Under the pieces are notes generated by a model, which saw only the letters and a list, made by a program, of their open reading frames with translations, was not told the origin of the DNA and ran no database searches. The position numbers were made by a program, and so were the translations under genes. From Thermoleophilaceae bacterium (GTDB taxonomy: Bacteria; Actinomycetota; Thermoleophilia; Solirubrobacterales; Thermoleophilaceae), in assembly GCA_014534235.1 (NCBI GenBank), contig JACVRW010000025.1, positions 1-33,018 of the forward strand: a stretch of DNA of 33,018 nt, written 5' to 3'. Shown one piece after another: positions 14,453 to 21,602 of the stretch; within the stretch, counting starts at the first letter, position 1; each line of letters starts with the position of its first letter.

Positions 14453-15697
14453 ATGAGGGAGGAGGACTCCGGCTCGCTCAGGTCGCTGCGGGAGTCGAAC
14501 AGGGAGCGGGTCGTCCAAGCGCTGCGGGTGCTCGGAGTGGCCAGCCGAGCGGAAGTGGCCCGCTGGACCGGGCTATCGAGATCGACGGTCTCGAGCATCG
14601 TCACGGAGCTCTTGGCGGCGGGGATCGTGGTGGACCGCGCCGACGACGGCCGGTCGAGCTCGGCGGGTCGCCCGCCCGCTCTGATCGCGCTCGATCCGGC
14701 GGCCGGCATCGCCGTCGGCGTCGACTTCGGCAAGCGCCATCTCGCGGTCGCCGCCGCCGATCTCTCGCACCGGATCCTCGCCGAGGAGTGGGTGGAGATC
14801 CCAGAGGACTACCAGGCGGAGGAAGGCATCGACCAAGCGGCCGATCTGGTGGAGACGGTGCTGGCGGACAGCGAAGCCGACAGCGAGCGCGTGCTCGGTG
14901 TCGGCATGGGCCTCCCCGGGCCGGTCCACCGCTCGGGAGTCGTGGGGTCGTCGGCGATCCTCCCGGGCTGGGCGGGAATGCCTTGGGCTGAGCGCCTGGC
15001 GGAGCGGCTGGGGCTGAGGGTGTGGCTCGGCAACGACGCCAACCTCGGCGCACTCGCGGAGGGGACGTGGGGCGCGGGGCGCGGCACCGGCGCGTTCGTC
15101 TACCTTAAGCTCGCCACGGGAATCGGCGCGGGAATCGTGATCGACGGCAAGCTCTTCGAGGGCGCCGGCGGCACCGCCGGGGAGATCGGCCACACGACGC
15201 TCGACGAGACGGGTGAGATCTGCCGGTGCGGCGGGCGGGGCTGCCTCGAAACGTATGCCGCGGGTGCGGCGATCGCCCGAATGCTCAGCCACAGCCGCGG
15301 CGAGGACCTCGACGTCGACATGGTCCTGAGCCGCGCCGCTGCGGGTGATCCCGCCTGCCGGCGGGCGCTTCTCGAAGCCGGCCGTCACATCGGCGTGGCG
15401 GTCGCGAATCTCTGCAATCTCGTCAACCCCGAGCGGATCGTGGTCGGGGGCAGCATGGGCTACGCCGGTGACCTGCTGCTCGATCCGCTCCGAGAGTCGG
15501 TGGGGCTGCGCGCGATTCCCAGCGCGGCCGAGGACGTGGAAATCGTCCCCGGCGAGCTCGGGGAACGCGCCGAGTTGCTCGGCGCGGTCGCGCTCGTGCT
15601 CCACGACGCCGGCCCGGCCTGGAGTGGGCGAGCACCGGCGATGCAACAGGCCGCAACAGCGGAAACCAAGACGTCTCGGGCGAGGGTCCGCTCGTGA
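14453..15697 (+). CDS. ROK family transcriptional regulator of the sugar locus
   Basis: The product is 414 aa. ROK repressors bind operator DNA through an N-terminal winged helix and release it on binding a sugar. The HTH spans about 12-60 (RERVVQALRVLGVASRAEVARWTG, LSRSTVSSIVTELLAAGIV). The sugar-kinase-like fold starts at GVDFGKRHLAVAAADL. GNDANLGALAEGTWGAGRG and GIGAGIVIDGKLFEGAGGTAGEIGH follow. The zinc signature CxCGxxGCxE is intact (C257, C259, C264, E266). The frame is open hundreds of bases upstream, but ATG 14453 gives a family-typical N-terminus and sits 7 nt after a good promoter. It is 53 bp upstream of the binding protein, so it probably represses the transporter operon; the ligand is likely a pentose or similar sugar. 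Confidence 0.88.
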   Translation: MREEDSGSLRSLRESNRERVVQALRVLGVASRAEVARWTGLSRSTVSSIVTELLAAGIVVDRADDGRSSSAGRPPALIALDPAAGIAVGVDFGKRHLAVAAADLSHRILAEEWVEIPEDYQAEEGIDQAADLVETVLADSEADSERVLGVGMGLPGPVHRSGVVGSSAILPGWAGMPWAERLAERLGLRVWLGNDANLGALAEGTWGAGRGTGAFVYLKLATGIGAGIVIDGKLFEGAGGTAGEIGHTTLDETGEICRCGGRGCLETYAAGAAIARMLSHSRGEDLDVDMVLSRAAAGDPACRRALLEAGRHIGVAVANLCNLVNPERIVVGGSMGYAGDLLLDPLRESVGLRAIPSAAEDVEIVPGELGERAELLGAVALVLHDAGPAWSGRAPAMQQAATAETKTSRARVRS

Positions 15698-15737
15698 TTC
15701 GGCAAATGACCGGGCCACGAACGGAGGCCCGAGACCC

Positions 15738-15745
15738 AAAGGAGG
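15738..15745 (+). promoter_or_regulatory. Strong Shine-Dalgarno of the sugar-binding protein
   Basis: AAAGGAGG lies 5 nt before ATG 15751 and decides that start against the in-frame extension from 15694. Confidence 0.8.
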
Positions 15746-15750
15746 AAACG

Positions 15751-16866
15751 ATGACGAAACGACGCTGGAGACTGAGCATGCTCGCCGTCGTCGCCGTCCT
15801 GGCCGCCGGCGTGCTGCTGGCGGCCTGCGGCGACGACGACGACGACGGAGGTGGTGGAGGCGGCGGCGAAGGCGGGGGCGGCTCGATCGCGTTGCTTCTC
15901 CCCGAGTCGAAGACCGCGCGCTACGAGTCGCAGGACCGGCCGAACTTCGAGCGAAAGGTGCAGGAGCTGTGTCCGGACTGCACGATCGAGTACGCGAACG
16001 CGGACCAGGACCCGTCTAAGCAGCAGCAGCAGGCCGAGGCCGCTATCACGAAGGGCGTGAAGGTGCTGGTGCTCGACCCGGTTGACGCCGCGTCCGCCGG
16101 GGCGATCGTGAGCCGAGCGAAGCAGTCCCAGATCCCGGTGGTCAGCTACGACCGCCTGATCACCGACGCCGACATCGACTACTACATCTCGTTCGACAAC
16201 GTCAGGGTCGGCGAGCTGCAGGGCGAGAGCCTCGTCTCGAAGCTCGAGGAGGACGGCGCCAAGGGCGACATCATCATGATCAACGGCGCCCCGACGGACA
16301 ACAACGCGAAGCTCTTCAAGCAGGGCGCCCATAGCGTCATCGACAGGAGCCAGTTCAATGTCGCCAAGGAGTACGACACGCCCGACTGGAGCCCGGACAA
16401 GGCCCAGACCGAGATGGAGCAGGCGATCACGGCCGTGGGCGAGAACGGCTTCGCGGGCGTGTACGCCGCCAACGACGGCACGGCGGGCGGCGCCATCGCC
16501 GCCATGAAGTCGGCCGGCATCGACCCCGCCACACGCCCGACCACCGGGCAGGACGCGGAGCTTGCCGCGATCCAGCGGATCCTGGTCGGCGAGCAGTACA
16601 TGACCGTCTACAAGGCGATCAAGCCGGAGGCCGAGGCGGCGGCCGAGCTGGCCGTGGCGCTCGCGCGTGGCGAGGACGCGCCGAAGGGCCTCGTCAACGA
16701 CAAGGTCGACAACGGTCAAGAGCAGGTGCCGTCGGTTCTGCTGAAGCCGGTCGCGGTGACGAAGGACAACATCAACGAGACGGTCATCAAGGACGGCTTC
16801 TGGAAGGCGTCCCAGGTCTGCACCGGGAAGTACGCCGCAGCCTGCAAGGAGGCTGGCATCCAGTAG
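15751..16866 (+). CDS. Sugar ABC transporter substrate-binding lipoprotein (XylF/ChvE-like)
   Basis: The product is 371 aa. Signal peptide with lipobox LAAC (C26), followed by an Asp/Gly linker, so the protein is lipid-anchored outside the membrane. The mature part is a Peripla_BP_4 sugar-binding protein: ADQDPSKQQQQAEAAITKGVKVLVLDPVDAASAGAIV, IPVVSYDRLI, YYISFDNVRVGELQG, GFAGVYAANDGTAGGAIAA and TGQDAELAAIQRILVGEQYMTVYK. These match XylF and ChvE better than RbsB-type proteins, so the ligand is probably xylose or a related monosaccharide; this is inference. It is first in an SBP-ATPase-permease operon and is followed by a stable hairpin at 16883-16912. Confidence 0.9.
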   Translation: MTKRRWRLSMLAVVAVLAAGVLLAACGDDDDDGGGGGGGEGGGGSIALLLPESKTARYESQDRPNFERKVQELCPDCTIEYANADQDPSKQQQQAEAAITKGVKVLVLDPVDAASAGAIVSRAKQSQIPVVSYDRLITDADIDYYISFDNVRVGELQGESLVSKLEEDGAKGDIIMINGAPTDNNAKLFKQGAHSVIDRSQFNVAKEYDTPDWSPDKAQTEMEQAITAVGENGFAGVYAANDGTAGGAIAAMKSAGIDPATRPTTGQDAELAAIQRILVGEQYMTVYKAIKPEAEAAAELAVALARGEDAPKGLVNDKVDNGQEQVPSVLLKPVAVTKDNINETVIKDGFWKASQVCTGKYAAACKEAGIQ

Positions 16867-16882
16867 ACAAGAGGTGCAGAAT

Positions 16883-16912
16883 GTCCGGCGGCGCCCCCGG
16901 GCGCCGCCGGAC
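16883..16912 (+). terminator. Perfect 14-bp intercistronic hairpin, no U-tract
   Basis: GTCCGGCGGCGCCC (16883-16896) and its exact complement (16899-16912) flank two bases; in practice the loop will be larger. It lies 16 nt after the binding-protein stop and 24 nt before the ATPase start. No T-run follows, so it more likely protects the 3' end of the binding-protein mRNA or attenuates read-through than acts as a full terminator. This is a usual device for making more binding protein than ATPase. Confidence 0.6.
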
Positions 16913-16936
16913 TGCATCCTGAAAGGAGCCTCAGAA

Positions 16937-17728
16937 ATGAACGGGAATACGCCCGTGCTCGCCCTCAAGGGGGTGAGCAAGAGGTTCGGGCCGGTCCAGG
17001 CGCTGACCGATGTCGACTTCGACATCCACAACGGCGAGGTCGTCGCCCTCGTGGGAGACAACGGAGCCGGCAAGTCGACCATGGTCAAGACGATCGCGGG
17101 GATCCACACGGCCGATGAGGGTCAGATCCTCTTCGAGGGCCGCGAGGTGAAGATCAGCCACCCGACGGACGCAACGAACCTCGGGATCGCGACGGTGTAC
17201 CAGGACCTGGCCCTCTGCGACAACCTCGACGTGGTCGAGAACCTCTATCTCGGCCGCGAGGAGGTTGGAGGTAACGGGCTTGGCTCGGTCGTCCGCCCGC
17301 TCGACGAGACCACGATGGAGAAGCGGACGCACGAGCTGCTCAGCCGCCTTGCCGTGACGATCGTGGACGTGCGCGCGGAGGTGGGCACGATGTCGGGCGG
17401 CCAGCGACAGCAGGTGGCGATCGCGCGCTCGCTGCTCGGCGAGCCGAAGATGGTGATGCTCGACGAGCCCACTGCCGCCCTAGGCGTCCGCCAGACGGCC
17501 ATGGTGCTCGGGCTGATCAAGCGGCTGCGCGAGGAGGGCCACGCCGTCCTCGTGATCAGCCACAACCTGGCCGACGTGTTCGAGGTGGCCGACCGCATCT
17601 TCGTCCTGCGGCTGGGACGCAAGGCGGGTGACTTCGCCGTGGGCGAGGCGAGCCAGGAGGAGGTCGTGGCCGCGATCACGGGCGCGGAATTCGGTCACAT
17701 CGAGGACGAGCCAGGAGGTAACCAATGA
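16937..17728 (+). CDS. Sugar ABC transporter ATPase, single-domain (FrcA/XylG-like)
   Basis: The product is 263 aa. It has one complete nucleotide-binding domain: Walker A GDNGAGKS (40-47), Q-loop in TVYQDLALCDNLDVVENLYLG, signature MSGGQRQQVAIARSL, Walker B VMLDEPTAALG and the switch His in VISHNLADVFEVADRI. Classical XylG, RbsA and MglA have two such domains (about 500 aa); this one-domain form resembles FrcA and would act as a homodimer. Shine-Dalgarno GAAAGGAG (16921-16928) supports ATG 16937. Its TGA overlaps the permease ATG (ATGA). It powers import by the neighbouring permease. Confidence 0.92.
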   Translation: MNGNTPVLALKGVSKRFGPVQALTDVDFDIHNGEVVALVGDNGAGKSTMVKTIAGIHTADEGQILFEGREVKISHPTDATNLGIATVYQDLALCDNLDVVENLYLGREEVGGNGLGSVVRPLDETTMEKRTHELLSRLAVTIVDVRAEVGTMSGGQRQQVAIARSLLGEPKMVMLDEPTAALGVRQTAMVLGLIKRLREEGHAVLVISHNLADVFEVADRIFVLRLGRKAGDFAVGEASQEEVVAAITGAEFGHIEDEPGGNQ

Positions 17729-18945
17729 GCGCGCACGGAGGAGGCGCCGCCGCGGCGGCCCCCGAGGTTGAGGTCGCGCCGCCGAGGCTCGACCTGGTAC
17801 GGCGATTTGTCCAGGGCGATCTGGCCGAGCTGCGGGTCGTCCTCGTCCTCGCCGTCATCTGGATCATCTTCTACATCCAGGAGGACCGCTTCCTCAGCTC
17901 GGTCAACCTGACCAACCTCGTGCTCCAGGCGACCGCGGTCGGGTTGGTGGCCGTCGGGGTGGTGCTCGTGCTGTTGCTCGGCGAAATCGACCTGTCGGTC
18001 GGCGCGGTCAGCGGCCTGTGCGCGGCGATCATGGCCGTGCTCGCCGAGAAGGAGGGCTTGTCGCCCTACCTCGCGATCGCGGCGGCCGTCGCTTGCGGAG
18101 CCGCGATCGGGCTGTTCCAGGGGTCCGTCTGGACGCGATTCGGCATCCCGTCGTTCGTGGTCACCCTGGCCGGCTTGCTCGCCTGGCCCGGTGCGCAGCT
18201 CGAGGTGCTTGGCGAGACCGGCACGGTGAACATCACCGATACGAAGATCACCGGCCTCGTCAGCACCTTCTACAGCGACACGGTGGGCTGGATCTTCGCG
18301 TTCCTGGCGATCGGGGCCTTCGCTGCCTTCAACCTGCTGGGAAGGCAGCGGCGACTCCGCCAGGGCCTGTCAGCTCCGCCGCTGGGGCAGCTCGTCATCC
18401 GAATAGTGCTCGTCGCCGTGGCGATGCTGGTGGCGATCTGGATATTGAACGACGATCGCGGGTTGCCGCTGGCTGTGCTGATCCTGGGCGGCTTCGTGCT
18501 GCTGTTCTTCTACATCACCACGAAGACGACTTTCGGGCGCCACATCTACGCGGTCGGCGGCAACGCGGAGGCCGCCCGGCGCGCGGGCATCAACATCACG
18601 CGCGTGCGCATCATCGTGTTCATGATCGCGTCGACGATGGCGGCGATCGGCGGGATCATGGCCGCCTCGCGGCTCCTGGCGGTGAACCAGTCCTCCGGCG
18701 CCGGGGACTTCCTGCTGCTCGCCATCGCCGCGCCGGTGATCGCGGGCACGAGCCTGTTCGGCGGCCGCGGCAGCGTCTGGCATGCGCTGCTCGGCGCGCT
18801 CGTGATCCAGTCGATCTCGAACGGCATGGATCTGCTCGGCCTCGAGTCGTCCGTGAAGTTCATCGTCACGGGCGCCGTCCTGCTGGCCGCCGTGGTGGTC
18901 GACGCGATCGCCCGGCGTCAGCGACAGGCCGCGGGACGCGTCTAA
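17725..18945 (+). CDS. Sugar ABC transporter permease (XylH-like, BPD_transp_2)
   Basis: The product is 406 aa, the size of XylH. After a 35-residue Ala/Pro-rich cytoplasmic start it has about ten transmembrane segments. Recognisable parts are NLTNLVLQATAVGLVAVGVV, LLGEIDLSVGAVSGLCAAI, GIPSFVVTLAGLLAWPG, the cytoplasmic coupling segment TTFGRHIYAVGGNAEAARRAGIN, and GGIMAASRLLAV. FGGRGSVWHALLGALVIQSISNGMDLLGL is the family's C-terminal pore region. ATG 17725 overlaps the ATPase stop and is preceded by AGGAGGT (17711-17717). It forms the membrane channel of the XylF-like system and is followed 11 bp later by a 13-bp hairpin. Confidence 0.92.
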   Translation: MSAHGGGAAAAAPEVEVAPPRLDLVRRFVQGDLAELRVVLVLAVIWIIFYIQEDRFLSSVNLTNLVLQATAVGLVAVGVVLVLLLGEIDLSVGAVSGLCAAIMAVLAEKEGLSPYLAIAAAVACGAAIGLFQGSVWTRFGIPSFVVTLAGLLAWPGAQLEVLGETGTVNITDTKITGLVSTFYSDTVGWIFAFLAIGAFAAFNLLGRQRRLRQGLSAPPLGQLVIRIVLVAVAMLVAIWILNDDRGLPLAVLILGGFVLLFFYITTKTTFGRHIYAVGGNAEAARRAGINITRVRIIVFMIASTMAAIGGIMAASRLLAVNQSSGAGDFLLLAIAAPVIAGTSLFGGRGSVWHALLGALVIQSISNGMDLLGLESSVKFIVTGAVLLAAVVVDAIARRQRQAAGRV

Positions 18946-18956
18946 TGCGGATTGCC

Positions 18957-18986
18957 CCGGGCCGCCGCGTCACCGCGGCGGCCCGG
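18957..18986 (+). terminator. Perfect 13-bp stem-loop after the permease gene
   Basis: CCGGGCCGCCGCG (18957-18969), loop TCAC, and the exact complement (18974-18986). No U-tract follows. It begins 11 bp after the permease stop and its right arm is also the start of the 27-bp tandem repeat array. It may attenuate transcription into the dehydrogenase. Confidence 0.5.
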
Positions 18987-19081
18987 CGGCCGCGGTTAGG
19001 CGGGACGGCCCGGAGGATGCCGTGAGGCCGGACGGCCCGGCGGGCGCCGTGAGGCCGGGCGGCCCGGCGGCCGCGGTTGAG
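18974..19081 (+). repeat. 27-bp GC-rich tandem repeat (four units) spanning a start codon
   Basis: Units run 18974-19000, 19001-19027, 19028-19054 and 19055-19081, sharing the core GGCCCGG and ending in GTTAGG, GTGAGG or GTTGAG; degenerate copies continue to about 19165. Being nine codons long, the unit is read as (R/E)P(D/G/A)GPA(G/A)(A/G)V in the dehydrogenase. The second unit carries the changes that create GGAGG, and the GTG at 19022 is the unit's own GTGAGG end. Confidence 0.85.
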
Positions 19082-20341
19082 CCGGACGGCCCGGCGGGCG
19101 GGGCCGGCGCCGCGCCGGCGGCCGCGGTTGAGCCGGCCGGCCCGGCGGGCGGCGCCGCAGCCGCGGGGCCGGGCCGCGGCCGGCACGGCGATCCGCCGAC
19201 CGGCGGCGGGCGCCCCGGGGATCCGCCGCCCAACGGCGGCGGCCGGCACGGCCATCCGCGGCCGACCGGCCGCCATGGCCGCCCGCCGCTGCGGGTAGGG
19301 CTCATCGGCTTCGGGCTGGCCGGCGCCGCCTTCCACGCGCCGCTGATCGCGGCGGTCCCGGAGCTGCGGCTGGCGACGATCGCCACCTCGAATCCAGAGC
19401 GTTCTCGTCGGGCGCGGGAGCGGTTCCCCCAAGCCGGGGTCGTACCCGATGCCGATGCGCTCCTCGACACCGCCGACGAGCTCGACATGGCGGTCGTGGC
19501 CTCGCCGAATCGTTTCCACGTCGCCTATGGGCTGGCTGCTCTCGAGGCAGGCTTGCACCTGGTGGTCGACAAGCCGGTCGCGGCTAGCGCGGCCGACGCC
19601 CGGCGGCTGGCCACGGCCGCGGAGGAGCGTGGGCTCGTCGCCGCAGCGTTCCACAACCGTCGGTGGGACGGCGACGCTCTTACCGTGCGGCGGCTGCTTG
19701 ACGACGGGGCACTCGGCCGACTCTTTCGCTTCGAGTCCCGCTTCGAGCGCTGGCGCCCGGTGGTCGACGTCAAGCGGTGGCGCGAGCAGCCCGCGCCGGA
19801 GGATGCCGGCGGGCTGCTCTTCGACCTCGGCAGCCACCTGATCGACCAGGCGCTCTGCATGCTTGGCCCGCCCGCGCGCGTGTACGCGGAGATCGCGCGC
19901 CGCCGGCCCGGCGCGCGAGTCGACGACGACGTCTTCATCGCGCTCGAGTACGCCGGTGGGGTGGCGGCTCACCTGTGGATGAGCCACGTGACCGCGCAGC
20001 TAGGGCCCCGTTTCCGCCTGCTCGGGTCGCGCGCGGCGTATGTGAAGTACGGCCTCGACCCGCAGGAAGCCGCGCTGCGCGCGGGCGAGCGACCCGACAC
20101 GCCGGGCTTCGGCCGCGAGCCACGTGAGGGCTGGGGAACGCTCGGAACCGACGCCGGCGTCGAGCGCGTCGAGACCGAGCCGGGACGCTACGTGGCCTTC
20201 TACGAGGGAATGGCCCGCGCCGTCCGCGACGAGTCGCCGCCGCCTGTGCCGCTCGCGGACGCGACCCGGGGGCTCGAGGTGATAGAGGCGGCCAGGGTCA
20301 GCGCCGAGCGCGGCGCGGTCGTGGAGCCGGCGACTGGATGA
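19022..20341 (+). CDS. Gfo/Idh/MocA family dehydrogenase with a repeat-derived N-terminus
   Basis: The product is 439 aa. These enzymes oxidise sugars or inositols with NAD(P). The Rossmann fold begins only at about residue 90: RVGLIGFGLAGAAFH (G93, G96, G98), then MAVVASPNRFHVAYGLAALEAGLHLVVDKPVA, where DKP (183-185) replaces the usual EKP. The C-terminal domain has FRFESRFERWRP, GGLLFDLGSHLIDQAL and AFYEGMARAVRD. The first 88 residues are Pro/Gly/Ala low-complexity encoded by the 27-bp repeat plus a GGGRxGxPP region. GTG 19022 has GGAGG 5 nt upstream; GTG 19049 is an alternative. Without the extension the enzyme would be about 350 aa, the family norm. It lies downstream of the sugar transporter and probably acts on the imported sugar. 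Confidence 0.88.
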   Translation: MRPDGPAGAVRPGGPAAAVEPDGPAGGAGAAPAAAVEPAGPAGGAAAAGPGRGRHGDPPTGGGRPGDPPPNGGGRHGHPRPTGRHGRPPLRVGLIGFGLAGAAFHAPLIAAVPELRLATIATSNPERSRRARERFPQAGVVPDADALLDTADELDMAVVASPNRFHVAYGLAALEAGLHLVVDKPVAASAADARRLATAAEERGLVAAAFHNRRWDGDALTVRRLLDDGALGRLFRFESRFERWRPVVDVKRWREQPAPEDAGGLLFDLGSHLIDQALCMLGPPARVYAEIARRRPGARVDDDVFIALEYAGGVAAHLWMSHVTAQLGPRFRLLGSRAAYVKYGLDPQEAALRAGERPDTPGFGREPREGWGTLGTDAGVERVETEPGRYVAFYEGMARAVRDESPPPVPLADATRGLEVIEAARVSAERGAVVEPATG

Positions 20342-20425
20342 GCGGGTCGGCGGCAGCGCGCAGTCTTGTAACGCGGCGAGCGGCGACTTGTCACGCTGCG
20401 CACCCACGCGTTCGCCGGGTCCCCG

Positions 20426-20431
20426 TACCGT
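20426..20431 (+). promoter_or_regulatory. -10-like TACCGT, leaderless promoter of the pilin-like gene
   Basis: TACCGT, then 6 nt (CGGCTC), then GTG at 20438. No Shine-Dalgarno. It supports this GTG as the true start. Confidence 0.4.
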
Positions 20432-20437
20432 CGGCTC

Positions 20438-21055
20438 GTGGCTTCGGACGACGGTCAGGCGACGATCGAATGGGCCGGCCTGCTGTTGCTGGCCGCGCTC
20501 GTCATGGGCGCACTCGCAACCCTGGCGCCGCGGGTTGATGGCCTCGCGCTGGGCGGCTCGATCGCGCACGCCATAACCTGCGCCGCCCGCGGGGCCTGCA
20601 CCGACGAACACGGGCGGCGGCGACTTGTGGGGGCGAGGCCGCGAGGCATTCGACCGCCGGCGGTACCCGTCAGGCGGGGAGTGACGCCAGACTCCGCCGC
20701 GGGCGCCCGCCCGGCCCCCTGGCCGCCGGGCGCGCGGGCCCGCCGCCCGGCGACCCAACGCACACCGGCCGCCCCGCGGCCGCCGGGCGCGCCGGCCCGC
20801 AGACGCGCCACGCCACGAAACCCTCGCGCGCCCACGCGAGCGCTCGGCGCACCCGCCCGCCGATCCCCGGGCTCTCGGGTCCTTCGCGCGGCGGGTCAGG
20901 TCACGAAGAAGCTATGGATCGTGTGCCTCGGCTACCGTCGCCACCGCTACGAGCTCGACCACCCGCTGGCGCCAACGGAGTCGATGCCGCTCGACGATGC
21001 GCTGCATATCGCCAATGAGTGCATGAACCCCCTTGGGTTCCTGATGGACGACTAG
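20438..21055 (+). CDS. TadE/Flp-like pilin-type protein with Pro/Arg-rich middle
   Basis: The product is 205 aa. The N-terminus DDGQATIEWAGLLLLAALVMGALATLAP is a class III (type IV pilin-like) signal: cleavage after G6 would leave Q at +1 and the required E at +5, followed by the hydrophobic assembly helix. Residues about 58-150 are low-complexity Pro/Arg/Ala (APRPPGAPARRRA-type runs). The C-terminus KKLWIVCLGYRRHRYELDHP, then MPLDDALHIANECMNPLGF, is a conserved block I recall from other actinobacterial GQAT-E-W proteins. No tad ATPase or prepilin peptidase is in the window. The GTG start is fixed by TACCGT 6 nt upstream. The small membrane protein follows 4 bp later. Confidence 0.7.
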   Translation: MASDDGQATIEWAGLLLLAALVMGALATLAPRVDGLALGGSIAHAITCAARGACTDEHGRRRLVGARPRGIRPPAVPVRRGVTPDSAAGARPAPWPPGARARRPATQRTPAAPRPPGAPARRRATPRNPRAPTRALGAPARRSPGSRVLRAAGQVTKKLWIVCLGYRRHRYELDHPLAPTESMPLDDALHIANECMNPLGFLMDD

Positions 21056-21059
21056 CCCC

Positions 21060-21362
21060 ATGCCGCGCGGTGGCCTTTGCTGGTTTTTCGTCGTCTGTGG
21101 AGCCCTCCTCGCCGGTGCGGGGCTCGGCTTCGTCGCGCGCGACCTCCTCGGCCTCGAGCAGCCGCTCGTGGCCATTGCCTGGATCGTCGGCGTCGCCGCC
21201 GGGCTGGCCGCTCAGTGGGGCGGGAGCGGCGCCCGGGATGACGGCTCAAGTAGCTCGGTTCGGCCGGACGCCGGTTTCGCGGGTCGCCCGCCTCCGGACC
21301 CGGCTCGCAAGCCGCCGCCGCGGCGGCGCAAAGGCGGGCCACCTAGCCGAGCGAGTGGCTGA
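21060..21362 (+). CDS. Small membrane protein (100 aa)
   Basis: Two transmembrane helices are clear: LCWFFVVCGALLAGAGLGFVA (about 6-26) and PLVAIAWIVGVAAGLAAQWG (about 35-54). A hydrophilic Pro/Arg tail follows (PDPARKPPPRRRKGG). ATG 21060 is 4 bp after the stop of the pilin-like gene, with no visible ribosome binding site, so it is probably coupled to it. No family recognised. Overlapping frames were considered, but only this one has a membrane-protein pattern starting right at the junction. Confidence 0.5.
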   Translation: MPRGGLCWFFVVCGALLAGAGLGFVARDLLGLEQPLVAIAWIVGVAAGLAAQWGGSGARDDGSSSSVRPDAGFAGRPPPDPARKPPPRRRKGGPPSRASG

Positions 21363-21602
21363 CCGCGCGCATCCCTTGCCGTGCCGCCGCCGCGCGAGCG
21401 GCGCGATGGACTCGTCCGGATCATGCTCTCTGGATTGGTGCCACTGTGGCCCCCAACTCAGATCGCGTCGGTCATGGGAGGCGTGACCGAGCGCATACAC
21501 GCCCGGGCACGGCTCGCCGAGCAGAGCCGGTTTGACGGGCGCGACGCCGGAAAGCACCTCCGTAGCGACGAAGCACTTGGTGGTCACCGAGGAGGCCGGA
21601 CC
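21363..21602. other. 240-bp region without a recognised gene
   Basis: Open frames on both strands here show no recognisable family. The only supported element is the GAGGAGG ribosome binding site near its end (about 21589-21595) that serves the next gene. Confidence 0.4.

Noticed and set aside
15460-17109. Long minus-strand open frame opposite the sugar-binding protein and ATPase
   Set aside because: Antisense to genes with all motifs; no recognisable product.
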